A stretch of DNA of 64,000 bases from CAZENU01 sp965222125 (GTDB taxonomy: Bacteria > Chloroflexota > Dehalococcoidia > Lucifugimonadales > CAZENU01): the NCBI GenBank assembly GCA_965222125.1, contig CBDCTC010000005.1, positions 434,001 through 498,000 on the forward strand, in the 5' to 3' direction. The notes beneath the pieces were generated by a model, which saw nothing but the letters and a program-made list of their open reading frames with translations, was not told the DNA's origin and did no database searches. Each line of letters opens with the position of its first letter. Within the stretch, counting starts at the first letter, position 1. A program made the position numbers and the translations under genes. Of the stretch, positions 16,901-25,963 are shown piece after piece.

Positions 16901-18530
16901 GATGGCGCCTGACCCGCCCGGGCACGAGATCACGGAGTTCCCGTTCTTCACGTTCCTGTTCGCGGACCTGCACGCCCACCTGATGGCCATCCCGTTCACG
17001 CTGCTGGCCCTCGGCCTGGCCCTGGCGCTCGTGCTCGGCGCGCGCGGCGGCCGGGGCGCCTCCAGACTCGGCGTGACCATCGACGAGGCCGCGTTGCTCG
17101 CCATGCTGGGCGTGGCCGTCGGGGCGCTCAGGACGATCAACGCGTGGGACTTCCCGACGTATCTGCTGATCGGCGGCGGCGCGGTCTTCCTGGCCGCGTA
17201 CTTACGCAACGGAGGTCCGAGCCTCAAGGTCCTGATCGAGACCGCAGTGAAGTCCGGCGCCGTGTTCCTGGTCGGATATGTCGTCTTGCTCCCATACCAT
17301 CTGAGCTACGAGACTTTCTTTTTCAGCGTCGAGGCGACGACCAACCAGACCGTTCTCTGGCAGTTCCTGGCGATCGCGGGCCTGTTCGTCTTCGTCATCG
17401 GCTCCTACGCGGTCGTAGAGCTGGCGCCAACGTGGGGGCCGCGTCTGGAGGTGGTGCGGCGGTGGGCGGCGAACACGGTCGCCGTCGAGAACGACCTGTC
17501 GGAGGCGGACCGACGCCGGATCGCCGCGCTGCGGGCGTTCGCGCTGAGCATGGCCGTCGTGGTCGTAGGCTTCGTCGTGTCCGTGTTCGTCGCCGGATTG
17601 GTCGGCAGCACTGTTCCGTTCGCGCTCGCTCTCGGGCTCATGCTGATGGTCGTGGGCCTCCGGCGCATCGGCTCTGCGGAGGCCGACGCCCCGCACCTGA
17701 CCTTCGCGTTGCTGATGTCCGGGGCGGCCTTGGCCCTCGTCGTCGGCCTCGACTTCTACAGGGTCGAGGGCGACATAGACCGCATGAACAGCGTGTTCAA
17801 GTTCTACATTCAGGTGTGGGTCCTGTTGGCGCTGGCAGCCGCGTACCTCCTCTGGCGGTTGGCCGACCGCTTCGGCGTCTCTCTCGCCGGCGCGTCCCGC
17901 GGCAGGAAGCTATGGATGGCGGGGCTGGCCGCGCTCGTCCTCAGCGGCTCCGTATACACCGTCCTCGGGACGGAAGCCCGCAACGACGTGAGGTTCGAGG
18001 ACGGCCCGCTGACGCTCGACGGGACGGCCTACATGGCCAGCACCGTGTACCGCGACCAAAGAGGCGATATCGATCTGTCCGCCGATCTGGAGGGAATCCG
18101 GTGGCTGCGCGAGAACGCCGCCGGCTCGCCGGTCGTCCTGGAGGCTTCGACGCCCTCGCAGTACCGCTACCGGTGGAACGGCCGCGTATCCGTGTACACC
18201 GGGTTGCCGACCATCGCCGGCTGGCAGTGGCACCAGGAGCAGCAGCGCTGGGACTACCAGTGGGCGATCCGCCAGCGCATCCGGGACATCGACCGCATCT
18301 ACGAAACCACCGACCCAGAGGAGGCGCTCTCGCTGCTGCGCAAGTACGACGTCGGGTACATCTACGTCGGAGAGCTGGAGCGCATTTCGTACGCGGGCGG
18401 CGGCCTCAAGAAGTTCGACAGTGAGCTCAGCCAGGACCTATACAGAATCGAAGTGAACGACTACGTCACCATCTATCGGGTACTCGACCACTCCGGAGAT
18501 GCCGCCTCGGCGGGCGCGTTGTCACAGTAG
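13938..18530 (+). CDS. Giant GT39-like / DUF2298 (Chlor_Arch_YYY) fusion membrane protein
   Basis: 1530 residues. The N-terminal half (about 1-480) resembles ArnT/PMT-type GT-C glycosyltransferases: a first helix, then the acidic pair in 'YTPHPDERAIL' (about 45), a series of membrane helices, and a lumenal segment to about 690. The C-terminal half (about 700-1500) is DUF2298, recognised by 'SDGYINYYYMGQFF' (about 865), 'FADLHAHLMAIPFTLL', 'NAWDFPTYLL' and 'DRMNSVFKFYIQVWVLL'. DUF2298 proteins occur mainly in Chloroflexi and archaea. Such proteins probably transfer sugar from a polyprenyl carrier at the cell surface; the acceptor is unknown. No other glycosylation gene is adjacent. Confidence 0.85.
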   Translation: MQLASKLNPLGSDRRFDRLDLVALAAIVLVAMVLRLYGVDWDRGYCYTPHPDERAILSHVAELSLPSVTNVGVLLDADESPWNPRWFPYGSFPLYLLSTAAAAYETVPSLPLYSPCGGGGHDLRALGRVISALADVGTVAVLYLLARRMYGRREAILASLLVALAVIHIQLSHFFAVDTIATLCAVLAVYFMLRVGSGGRLRDSILAGVFVGLGLATKISLLPIFLALATAHGVYVLGALRSGRGRAPVEGAAFAAIAGLAAATAASLAVLFVAQPYMFLDWSQFSESVSEQSEMVRRIRDYPYTRQYVDTIPYWYHFRQLSTWGLGWPLGLLALAGLAYAALRGVRPRVGAGYLLAGAAVPAAILMLSSGLPAIVLATAVGSTALLATLAFRSHVSWPAVIVLAWVVPYLLITGAFDVKFLRYLLPITPFLVLFGSRMLIAGWDRLGRGRGTRPARIAVAAAAAVVVAGTAFYAFAYTAVYRDEHPGVRLSGWLNENAQPGSLVLMEHWEEGLPDVADFRFKRLPLYESDTEDKLYNLSTDLAEADYLVLFSNRLYGTIPRLPERYPVSTEYYRLLFDGGLGYELAEAMSSYPRLAGVSFVDDSLARTDLATPAAIESAREAPIVLDLGWADESFSVYDHPLGLVFENVARLDAEAIRVAIMEAAPADALDRGPPEARPLGLLMSPEEARSQREGGTWTGIVRADSWTNDVPTLAWLLAVQGIALVTLPAAMLLFGPLSDRGYLLAKPLGILVVGLIVWLLASLRWMAFGRESVGVAVLLVAAVSVALLAVRRKELFDAIRRRWGIFVVGEAVFVVAFLAFVLMRMANPDLWHSHLGGEKPMDLAYLSAVLKSSYMPPYDPWFSDGYINYYYMGQFFVATLIHATGIDPGVAFNLAVALFFALTAAGAFSIVYNLAEGTRQGRVRLGGAAGRMTGSISPVLAGMAGAFFVAVIGNLDGAIQVGQGVWRVLVENASFGSFDFWRSSRMMAPDPPGHEITEFPFFTFLFADLHAHLMAIPFTLLALGLALALVLGARGGRGASRLGVTIDEAALLAMLGVAVGALRTINAWDFPTYLLIGGGAVFLAAYLRNGGPSLKVLIETAVKSGAVFLVGYVVLLPYHLSYETFFFSVEATTNQTVLWQFLAIAGLFVFVIGSYAVVELAPTWGPRLEVVRRWAANTVAVENDLSEADRRRIAALRAFALSMAVVVVGFVVSVFVAGLVGSTVPFALALGLMLMVVGLRRIGSAEADAPHLTFALLMSGAALALVVGLDFYRVEGDIDRMNSVFKFYIQVWVLLALAAAYLLWRLADRFGVSLAGASRGRKLWMAGLAALVLSGSVYTVLGTEARNDVRFEDGPLTLDGTAYMASTVYRDQRGDIDLSADLEGIRWLRENAAGSPVVLEASTPSQYRYRWNGRVSVYTGLPTIAGWQWHQEQQRWDYQWAIRQRIRDIDRIYETTDPEEALSLLRKYDVGYIYVGELERISYAGGGLKKFDSELSQDLYRIEVNDYVTIYRVLDHSGDAASAGALSQ

Positions 18531-18660
18531 GGAGGACGAGAGCCGCCCGGGCGCAGGCGGCCCCGCGGGGGCTGATTCGCCGCCGGGCGAGTCCCCCGGC
18601 CCGTGCGCGGATTCGTCTTTGATAGACTGTCCGAGACCTTCATACTTCCTGGGCAGGCAA

Positions 18661-19604
18661 TGGACTCCGTCATCGCGTCCGCGCAGCAGCTCAACGTAGA
18701 GGTCGTGGAGAACGGCCCGTTGTCCTGGGTGAACATCGAACGCCCCGGGACCGCCGAGATGGCGGTCCTCCGCGAGCGTTACGGGTTTCACCAGCTCAGC
18801 CTCGAAGACTGCCTCAGCGTCGTCCAGATGCCCAAGCTGGACGAGTTCGACGACCATCTCTTCATGGTCATGCACTTTCCCCGGTTCGACAAGCAGTCCA
18901 GGATCACCCAGCCCAGCGAGGTCGACGTCTTCGCCGGCGCGGGCTACATCGTGACCGTGCACTCGGGTGACCTCCGTCCGCTGGTCAAGCTCTTCACCGA
19001 CTGCCGGACGAGCGACGAGGTACGCGAAGACCTCATGGGCCGGGGCCCCGGCTACCTGCTGTACCGAATTCTCGACTCGATGGTCGACTACAGCTTCCCC
19101 ATCCTGCGGAGCATCATGGCCAACGTCGACGACCTGGAGCGGAGGGTGTTCGAGACCTTCGGGCAGGACGTGGTGCGCGAGCTCGCGCTCGTGCGACGCG
19201 ACGTCCTGTCCTATCGCCGCGTCGTCCGGCCGCAGATCGCGGTGCTCGAGGAGATGGAGGAGCGCGACTTCGACCTGCTCAAGGTCGACGGCGAGATATA
19301 CTTCGGAGACTTGGCCGACCACATGCGGCGGATATGGAGTGAGCTGGAGGACCTGAAGGAGGTCGTCGAGGGGCTGTACGACGCCCACGGCTCGTTGGCC
19401 ATGATCCGCACCAACGACATCGTGCGAATCCTGACCGTGGCCGCCACCGTGATCCTGCCTTTCGTGGTCGTATCCAGCGTCTACGGGATGAATATCGACC
19501 TGCCCTTCGACGACACTAGCTGGTCGTTCGCCGCGGTCATGGTTCTCAGTGGGGCCGCGTCTGTCGCCCTCCTGGTGCTGTTTCACTTTCGCCGCTGGCT
19601 CTGA
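18661..19604 (+). CDS. corA: CorA-family Mg2+/Co2+ transporter
   Basis: 314 residues from ATG 18661; an in-frame GTG at 18603 is an alternative. A soluble alpha/beta N-terminal domain (about 1-200) is followed by a long helix and two C-terminal transmembrane helices. The pore signature YGMNI follows the first of these (VAATVILPFVVVSSVYGMNI), then an acidic loop and the second helix, ending in a basic 'HFRRWL'. CorA forms pentameric divalent-cation channels in the inner membrane. Length and motif are normal. The IS1380 copy 2 begins 31 bp after its stop. Confidence 0.94.
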
Positions 19605-19635
19605 GTCCGGCCCGGGCCGACCGCGCGGGCCTTAG

Positions 19636-21358
19636 CCCGAATCCACCGATGGACATGGATGGACGGCGTGAGGACAGTGGAAGAGGAGTGAGGGAGTTAC
19701 AGGGGCGATGATCCGGGCTCGAATTCGGGTAGACGGGAGGTTGGCGGGGGGTCTGCAGGCGCTTTTGGGGGCGCCAATGGCGGTCTGCGATGGGCGCTGT
19801 GGGACAAGATGAGGACAGAGGACGCGGCAAGAGGCGCTCGCGGACCAGGGTGGCGCGAGTTGGCGGGGACGTTCAGTTGGCCTGATGGCGGGTCAGTGGC
19901 AAACGGGCGCCGTCAGGTCGGGAGTGGAATGGCTCGCAATCGAGCCAGGGCGCGAGTGAACTGGGTTTCCCAAGGCCAGCCCTGTGGCAGATGCAAAGTG
20001 AGGCGGCGGGCCGAGCGGGTGAGCCGTCCGGCCAGGGAGAAGAAGCGCCGCCGGAGGGTCCTGGTGGTCACCACCCCCTCGCCCAGACCGATGCGGGCTG
20101 TCCAGCGGGCCAGGTTGTGGGCCATCACCTGGACCGCCAGCCAGGCGGCGTTGGCGGCGAAGCGGCCCGAGGGGAGATGGTTGAGTCCGACGCCGTACTT
20201 CAGGTCTCGGATGGCATTCTCGATCTCGGCGTGGCGGCGGTGGTCGGCCTCCAGTTCCAGGGTCTCCCCGTCCCGGTCGGTGATGAAGCCGTGATAGCTG
20301 TAGGTGGCGAAGAGGGCCAGTTGGGAACCGGGCGTGGGCTTCACCCGCCGCACGATGAGCCGTACCGGCGCGGCGTCGGGCTCACTCTGGAAGGGGGTGT
20401 AGGTGATCTCGGCCACATCGGCGGCGCCGTCCATCCAGTAGGGAACCGGCGTCCAGGCATCTTCGGGTATCGCCTCGATGAGATTGTGCAGGCTTTTGTG
20501 CTGGCGGATGGTGATGGAGAAGCGCACGTCCAGCTTGCGGCAGACGACGACCAGGGCCTGGGTGTAGAAGCCGCTGTCGGCCCGCACCGTGAGTTGTCCC
20601 CTGGCCCCGCCGTAGCGCACCCGCCCCACCGTTTCCCGCAGGAAGTGGGCGGCGCCGCGGGCGGTGTTGGCGCGGCCCTCACGCAGCCGGGCCATCAGCA
20701 CGTCGCCGGTTCCGGCGGCAATGGCCAGCAGCGGGTGATAGCCCCGCTTGCCGGTATAGCCGTGGTGGCGGGCGCCCTCCTTGGCCAGTCCGTAGGTCTC
20801 GCAGATCGTCGAATCAAGGTCGATGGTGAACGGTGCGTCGCTGGGTCCGGCCCCAGCCGCCCAGGCCTGGGCCAGCAGCTCCCGGCTCACCCGGTCCAGT
20901 TGGCGGACATGGCCCCACCGGAAACTGCGCAGGAAGGTGCCCAGGGTGGAGGGGCCTTGACCGTGCCGCCCAGGGTGCGGGCTGTCCCCCCGGTGCGCAA
21001 CACATCGGCGTCGTCAATACAGTCGCCGCCAGCCAGCGCAGACGCAACCAGGGTCATCATCTTGTCGCCCGTGTTGGCCCGGCCCGGCGCATTGCCCAGG
21101 TCGAGGCACTGCTGGACGAGTTGGGGCAGGCCGAGGCGCAGGGCGAGGGTGGCCGGAAGGATCAGCCCGGCATTGGCCACCAGGCGGTGATCGTCGAAGG
21201 CGATACGGATGCGGTCGGGGTGGTGGCGTGGTAGCATCTATTGGGTGCTCCTTTTCTGGGGTGGGTTTCGTGTTTCAAAACCATTATCCCAGATTCACAG
21301 GAGCACCCTCTTGCCGCTTCAGGACACTGACCCGACGCCCTCCTTCGGTGGATTCGAG
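19636..21358 (-). mobile_element. IS1380-family insertion sequence, copy 2 (defective)
   Basis: 1,723 bp flanked by the 5-bp duplication CTTAG (19631-19635 and 21359-21363). Ends are CCCGAATCCACCGA (left, one mismatch to copy 1) and the complement of CTCGAATCCACCGA (right). It inserted between corA and the enolase-superfamily gene without visibly cutting a coding region. Its transposase is frameshifted. Confidence 0.92.
19913..21237 (-). pseudogene. IS1380 transposase, copy 2, one-base deletion and mosaic 5' end
   Basis: From ATG 21237 the frame follows copy 1 to 'GGTVKAP' and is then lost. At about 20954 the sequence has GGAGGGGCC where copy 1 has GGAGGGCGCC, a one-base deletion. The remainder (325 codons from 20890) is intact and differs from copy 1 by only a few residues (for example YTQALVV for YTHALVV). 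The first about 65 residues are much more divergent (IAFDDHR, LQQCLDLGNAPGR-type differences) than the rest, so the copy is a mosaic. Confidence 0.88.
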
Positions 21359-21426
21359 CTTAGACAGATGCGCTGTTTGGTACAATCCCGACTGCCTCGA
21401 TGGCAACCTTTTATTGGAGTAGACCT

Positions 21427-22602
21427 ATGAAGATCACCGCCGTCCGAACGCGACCGTACATGATCGACCTCGCGAGGCCGCTCGGCGACGCCAACACGCC
21501 GCATGGCTTCGATTCCAGTGCCGGTCTGGCCGTCTTCGTCGACTCCGACGAGGGTGTCACCGGCGTTGCCCCGGGCGCGCCCGGATCTGACGCGGCCATC
21601 GCGGCGCTGTCGACCCTGATAGTCGGCAGGGACCCGAGGGGCGTCAGGGGACTGTGGCAGAAAATGGTGAACGCGTCGTTCAAGGGCGGCAACGAAGGCG
21701 CGGCCAACGGGGCGATATCCAGCCTCGACGTGGCGCTCTGGGACCTGAAGGCCAAGCTGAACGGCGAGCCGCTGTGGAAGACACTGGGCGCGTCGTCCAG
21801 GCGGGTGCGCGCATACGCCAGCGGCATCGAGATGTGCCTGAACGACGAGGACATGGCCGCGTTCTACGGGCGCAAGGCAGCCGCGGGCGTGTCCGGCGGC
21901 AAGCTCAAGGTGGGCATCGATCTGGAAGCCGACCTCCGCAGGATCGGCGTCATGAAGGAGGCGCTCGAGACCTCCGGGAAGCGGGCGGAGCTGCTGGTCG
22001 ACTCCAACGAGTACTGGTCGCCGAAGCAGGCTATCCGCAACATCTCCGCGTTCGAGGAGCAGTTCGACCTGGTCTGGTGCGAGGAGCCCGCGCGGCGATG
22101 GGACTACCGAGGACTGCGGAAGGTGTCCCAGAGTGTCAAGGCGGCGGTCGCCACCGGTGAGAACCTGAACCACATAGGCGACTACATGGCGCTCATGGCG
22201 AACGAGGCCGTGGACGTAGTGCAGGTCGGCAGCGGCACTTCCGGCATCACCGGGGCGCTGCAGGTGGCCGACATGGCGTACGGGTTCGAGCTGCCAGTGT
22301 CCGTGATGAACTCTCCCGGCAACCACATGGCCCACCTGGCCGCGGCGCTGCCGAACCACATCATGATGGAGGTCATCGACGCCGGCTTCGAGGCCGTCCT
22401 CAACGTCGACAATCACATCGAGGACGGCTACCTCGTCCTCGGAGACGCGCCCGGCCTAGGCTTGGAGTTCGACCTGGAGAAGCTCGAACACATGGCGGTC
22501 GGCCCCTCCGGCGCCAGAACCAGCGCCGTCCCCACGGCCCGCCGCCGCGGCGCAGGCCTATACTCGGTGCCGGTAGGCGAGCCACTCGAGCTAGACCCGT
22601 AG
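21427..22602 (+). CDS. Enolase-superfamily enzyme (mandelate racemase/muconate lactonizing type)
   Basis: 391 residues from ATG 21427 (GGAG 8 nt upstream). A capping domain (about 1-120) is followed by a TIM barrel with 'GGKLKVGID' (catalytic Lys pair, about 160), metal ligands Asp in 'LLVDSNEYW' (about 196), Glu in 'WCEEPAR' (about 222) and Glu in 'ATGENLN' (about 248), then 'MNSPGNHMAHLAAALPNH' late in the barrel. The reaction would abstract a proton alpha to a carboxylate; dehydratase or racemase specificity cannot be assigned. A TACAAT -10-like box at 21381 lies just beyond the IS junction; a -35-like TTAGAC spans the duplicated CTTAG. Confidence 0.88.
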   Translation: MKITAVRTRPYMIDLARPLGDANTPHGFDSSAGLAVFVDSDEGVTGVAPGAPGSDAAIAALSTLIVGRDPRGVRGLWQKMVNASFKGGNEGAANGAISSLDVALWDLKAKLNGEPLWKTLGASSRRVRAYASGIEMCLNDEDMAAFYGRKAAAGVSGGKLKVGIDLEADLRRIGVMKEALETSGKRAELLVDSNEYWSPKQAIRNISAFEEQFDLVWCEEPARRWDYRGLRKVSQSVKAAVATGENLNHIGDYMALMANEAVDVVQVGSGTSGITGALQVADMAYGFELPVSVMNSPGNHMAHLAAALPNHIMMEVIDAGFEAVLNVDNHIEDGYLVLGDAPGLGLEFDLEKLEHMAVGPSGARTSAVPTARRRGAGLYSVPVGEPLELDP

Positions 22603-22944
22603 TAGCGCGCGGTGCCTGGAGTTCGAGGCGGGCCGCCGTTGACCCCTTGCCGAGCTGGACATGACGATACGCAGTTACTGTTAGTGTCACCGCATAACCG
22701 CTCAGATTCTTGAGTGGTAGCTCCCGCCGCCGGTCCTGACTTCGCTCCGCTCCTCGCATAGGACGGCTCGGATGTTGTCGACGGCCATCACGCCAGCTCT
22801 GGCACCCACAACTCATGGTAGTGGAGATTTTCAAGCCCATTCGGGTTGACACCTTGTGCTACGCAGTGTATCGTGTATTAAGCGTGTAGATATCATATAT
22901 ACTCCGATTGTTACGAGATCTGCGACTTCAAGGAGACGAAATCC
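22603..22944. other. Intergenic upstream of the GHKL operon
   Basis: About 340 bp without a recognisable gene. The second half is AT-rich and contains the promoter given separately; an AT-rich stretch (GATATCATATATACT) lies at about 22888-22905 and an AAGGAG stands just before the first gene of the operon. Confidence 0.6.
22846..22874 (+). promoter_or_regulatory. Sigma70-type promoter of the HARE-HTH/GHKL operon
   Basis: TTGACA (22846-22851), a 17-bp spacer and TATCGT (22869-22874), about 70 bp before the first ATG of the operon. The match to the -35 consensus is perfect and the -10 box has four of six bases. Confidence 0.7.
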
Positions 22945-23427
22945 ATGACCGATCTCAATATCCTGTTGGAAGCTGAGCGTCAGCGGTTGGAGACGCAGCA
23001 TACGAACCTTCAAGAGCAGGTCCGGCAAGGCGCCGATCAACTTGCGCTCGTGAAAGGTCGCCTAGAGCATGTACAGGCGCTGTTGGGTGAGGAGCGAGTG
23101 GCGGAGAGTCGCGGAGAGGATTCTCCACTATCGGCCCGACACGAGGACGATACATCTCGTAACGTCTGCGATATCGCTGTGGAGATACTCAACGAGCGCG
23201 ACGGTAAACCTATGTATTACAAGGAATTGGCGCAGGAGGTCGTGAGGCGCGGCGGCATTCTCAACGGCGCGACTCCTTGGGCCAGTTTGACCGCTAGGAT
23301 GGTCCAGGACATACGGTTCGTCCGTCCCACAGCCAAGGGCTTCTATGCCCTTCGCAGGGACTATCCAACCGCGCGGAACGTGGGAGCCAGGCTGAACGGC
23401 AGCCGGAGGCGGCGTAGTAGAGGCTAG
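22945..23427 (+). CDS. HARE-HTH domain protein with N-terminal coiled coil
   Basis: 160 residues. Residues 1-55 are a charged helix with heptad character (LNILLEAERQRLETQHTNL, then LALVKGRLEHVQALL). Residues about 72-140 form a HARE-HTH (HB1/ASXL-type winged helix): 'DIAVEILNERDGKPMYYKELAQEV', 'GATPWASLTARM' and 'FVRPTAKGFYAL'. HARE-HTH modules occur in RNA polymerase delta, ASXL proteins and bacterial restriction or DNA-modification proteins, where they are thought to sense DNA. AAGGAG lies 9 nt before the ATG. First gene of a five-gene operon; likely a DNA-binding or assembly subunit (inference). Confidence 0.8.
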   Translation: MTDLNILLEAERQRLETQHTNLQEQVRQGADQLALVKGRLEHVQALLGEERVAESRGEDSPLSARHEDDTSRNVCDIAVEILNERDGKPMYYKELAQEVVRRGGILNGATPWASLTARMVQDIRFVRPTAKGFYALRRDYPTARNVGARLNGSRRRRSRG

Positions 23428-23459
23428 GTCGAGTGGAGTCATCCCCGAGAGGTAGCGCA

Positions 23460-24641
23460 ATGACGTCCCAGTTTGTCCCGACTGTCACCAACATGGTGAC
23501 CATCGTCCGCAACATTATCGAGGGGTATCGCATGGGTCCCATCCGGGCGCTTGCACAGGAGCCGGTGCAAAACTCCAAAGACGCAGCCCGTGGCCAGGTC
23601 CACATCGAATATCGCCTTCACAAACGGCGTGCTGCAGATGGAACGGGTAGCTACATGCTCACCGTCACCGATTGCAACACCTCGGGCTTGGATGGTCCGG
23701 TTCTTTCGTTCGAAGACATCCAGATGAGAGGCAATGTACTTGGCAAAGACGATAACTGGGCTGCATTTGAGGGGATGGGCTATACGAAGGAAGACGAGAG
23801 CGCCCTCGGTTCCCGCGGCCAAGGCAAAGCAGCCTTCCTGTATCACTCGCGTCTGCCCCAAGCCGCATCATCCGGTCAAGACCGTATGATGATGCTCTAC
23901 GACACCCTACTAGCCGATGGTACGTATCGGTTAGGCGTGAGGTACGCCAACCCATTTGACACAGTGCAGTCCCCGCCATCCGCCGGAGATCGAGCTCGCT
24001 CGACCGTCTCTTCTCGTTATACCTCAGACGATGGTACTGAGATTGACCTGGGTTTGGCTCCACTGGCCTCCGTGGGAACCCGCATCACAGTACCACACCT
24101 ATCGCCGGAGGCGGTGGAGGCCATCCATTCTGGTGAGTTGGCCCAGTGGCTCCAGTGCTGCTGGTGGCGCGCCGTGCAGACAGGCTTGAACATTGACATA
24201 GTTGACGAGCAGGGCAAGACGAAGCCTGTGACCGTTCCCGCGTGGTGGCAGGCCGAACCGTGGAAGAAGCCGAGTCACGGCGTACAGGTATACAACAATA
24301 TTGACGTTGCCGGTGATCTGAGGATCAAGCGCATCGTTCTTCTCTATGATGAGTCTCTACGCGAACCTGACATCGAGGGCTTCACGCACCAGTTCCATGG
24401 GGTTCAATTGCTGCGAGGTCAGCAGTGGATAGAGACATTAGGGCTGGAGTTGTCAGACTACATTCCACGGGAAAAACGTCCGGGATTCCGTGGATTCGTG
24501 GAGTTCGATCGTCGCACCGAACGTGAGCTTCGGCGAGCCGAAACTACCCAGCACGAGAGTTTTGATCGCCGAGTATCTGGTGTGAAGACGCTCCTCTCAG
24601 CCGTAGAGAACAAAGGCGCCCGGGGCAGAGCACACCGCTAG
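23460..24641 (+). CDS. GHKL-type ATPase (Hsp90/MORC-like ATP-binding fold)
   Basis: 393 residues from ATG 23460 (GAGG upstream). The ATP-binding motifs are clear: N-box 'EPVQNSKDA' (E34, N38, D41), the Asp-Gly lid segment 'LTVTDCNTSGLDG' (about 67-79) and the G2 box 'GSRGQGKAAFLYHS' (about 117-130). The arrangement 'E..QNSxDA' plus 'RGxGKxxF' is that of MORC/Hsp90-like proteins rather than sensor kinases, and there is no histidine phosphoacceptor domain. The rest (about 180-393) is not recognised; 'HGVQVYNNI' and 'GFRGFVEFD' look like the transducer strands of the fold. It probably undergoes ATP-driven dimer clamping on a partner or DNA. Confidence 0.8.
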   Translation: MTSQFVPTVTNMVTIVRNIIEGYRMGPIRALAQEPVQNSKDAARGQVHIEYRLHKRRAADGTGSYMLTVTDCNTSGLDGPVLSFEDIQMRGNVLGKDDNWAAFEGMGYTKEDESALGSRGQGKAAFLYHSRLPQAASSGQDRMMMLYDTLLADGTYRLGVRYANPFDTVQSPPSAGDRARSTVSSRYTSDDGTEIDLGLAPLASVGTRITVPHLSPEAVEAIHSGELAQWLQCCWWRAVQTGLNIDIVDEQGKTKPVTVPAWWQAEPWKKPSHGVQVYNNIDVAGDLRIKRIVLLYDESLREPDIEGFTHQFHGVQLLRGQQWIETLGLELSDYIPREKRPGFRGFVEFDRRTERELRRAETTQHESFDRRVSGVKTLLSAVENKGARGRAHR

Positions 24642-24652
24642 AGGGCCCAGGG

Positions 24653-25963
24653 TTGGAGTTCCTGCGCTTCTTGTCCCCAAACGCACGACGAAATTCCATC
24701 AATGGAAGGGTTTCCTCCAGCTCAGCCCAGCCGGAAATGGACTTGCCAGGGGCAGACCGATGGGAGTGCGACCTACGACTGGATTTTCCTGATCAAGAGT
24801 CCGCGCGCGTCGACTGGGGACAGTACCTCCGAAACGTTGAGGTCGAGGTCAGGCTGGAACCTCGGCGCTTAGAGCACGCCGCTGTGTCGCTGGAGTTAGC
24901 CTACGCTGCCGACAAGGCCAGCGTCGTGCCTGTTGAGAGCCGAGAAATAGGGCTGCAGGACGGGATCGGGGTCGCTCGCTTCGGCGAGTTCCAAGTTATC
25001 ACCGGGAGGATTGCACCTAAGAAGCTGCAGTGCGCGCGGAGCGGGAAGTACAGACTCACCGCACGGGTCGAGTCCAATGGAGCTCAAGTTGCCCGGTCGT
25101 CCCGCAACTTCTACGTGAAAGAGGATCCGCCACCTCACGGCCCCAATCCATATGCGACCTCGATTTCCGTAGAGAACCACACGACCCCGCAGCGCCGTAT
25201 CAACAGCGGCGACACCATAGGCGTGCAGATAAGCGTGACAAATCGTACTTCACAGTCTCAGACCTTCGCACTCACAGCAAGCCTAGGGGAACTCCTGCTA
25301 GATGATATGCTGCCCGTGCCAGCGGATGGGACCCCTCCCGGCGCGACGCCAGTCCGAGTGGCGGGCATCCACACCCGGATCGTGGTTAACCCAGCCGTGC
25401 CCGGTTCGCAGCAGTCCATCAAACTGCCGCCGGGCAAACACGATCTGCGCGCCGACCTCTACCTTGATGGAGAAGTCGTTGCACACGCTAGCCGCACTGT
25501 CTATATCGACGTTGACCCCGTGCAGCCGGACGACTGGCCCCCGTTTAGGATCCAGCAAGTATCCGGTGAGGGATACCACCCCCGCTGGCAGTTTCATAGA
25601 AGAAGTCAGGATGACTGGGTATTGCAGTACCCACCCTCCTATCCCCTATACCGGGCCCTGGAGGGAAGTCCTAGCCGTAGTGGGAGTCGGCTATCAGGCG
25701 TCTCGGCGTTCGTAATCGACGTCTGTGCGGAGGGAATAATCGAATGGGCGGTGGAGCCGCTGGATGTTGGCAACTCATCACGATTGGATGAATTGTTGGG
25801 CGGCGCTCCGGCTGGTGTGGACCCGGACCTATGGGAGGACTATTGCGAGAAGATGGGGGAGCTAGCCAGTCTGCGCCGTACCCGAGAGCAGGTTGACAAG
25901 TACGGGCATCTGGTCAGGGAGTGCGCCGCCCTGTCCTTGAGTCTGTTCGAGGAGCGCGGGTGA
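24653..25963 (+). CDS. Unknown protein with two Ig-like beta regions, linked to GHKL ATPase
   Basis: About 436 residues from a TTG at 24653, 11 nt after the ATPase stop. No family recognised. Residues about 35-150 ('VEVEVRLEPRRLEHAAVSLELAY', ending 'SSRNFYVKEDPPP') and about 160-285 ('GDTIGVQISVTNRTSQSQTFAL', ending 'ASRTVYIDVDPV') look like two beta-sandwich repeats of CARDB/Ig type, each ending in an aromatic 'R.(F/V)Y' strand. Residues about 300-350 are aromatic, and the C-terminus is a charged helix (about 390-436). No signal peptide or membrane segment, so probably cytoplasmic. Likely a substrate-binding or scaffold partner of the ATPase (inference). Confidence 0.6.
   Translation: MEFLRFLSPNARRNSINGRVSSSSAQPEMDLPGADRWECDLRLDFPDQESARVDWGQYLRNVEVEVRLEPRRLEHAAVSLELAYAADKASVVPVESREIGLQDGIGVARFGEFQVITGRIAPKKLQCARSGKYRLTARVESNGAQVARSSRNFYVKEDPPPHGPNPYATSISVENHTTPQRRINSGDTIGVQISVTNRTSQSQTFALTASLGELLLDDMLPVPADGTPPGATPVRVAGIHTRIVVNPAVPGSQQSIKLPPGKHDLRADLYLDGEVVAHASRTVYIDVDPVQPDDWPPFRIQQVSGEGYHPRWQFHRRSQDDWVLQYPPSYPLYRALEGSPSRSGSRLSGVSAFVIDVCAEGIIEWAVEPLDVGNSSRLDELLGGAPAGVDPDLWEDYCEKMGELASLRRTREQVDKYGHLVRECAALSLSLFEERG

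Noticed and set aside
22846..22905. CRISPR or palindromic array in the AT-rich leader of the GHKL operon
   Set aside because: Only a promoter and short AT-rich runs are present, without regularly spaced repeats.
23460..24641. Sensor histidine kinase
   Set aside because: The ATP-binding motifs are of MORC/Hsp90 type and there is no dimerisation/phosphoacceptor domain or response regulator nearby.
24653..25963. Assignment of the Ig-like protein as a periplasmic adhesin
   Set aside because: No signal peptide, lipobox or membrane helix; it is co-transcribed with a cytoplasmic ATPase.
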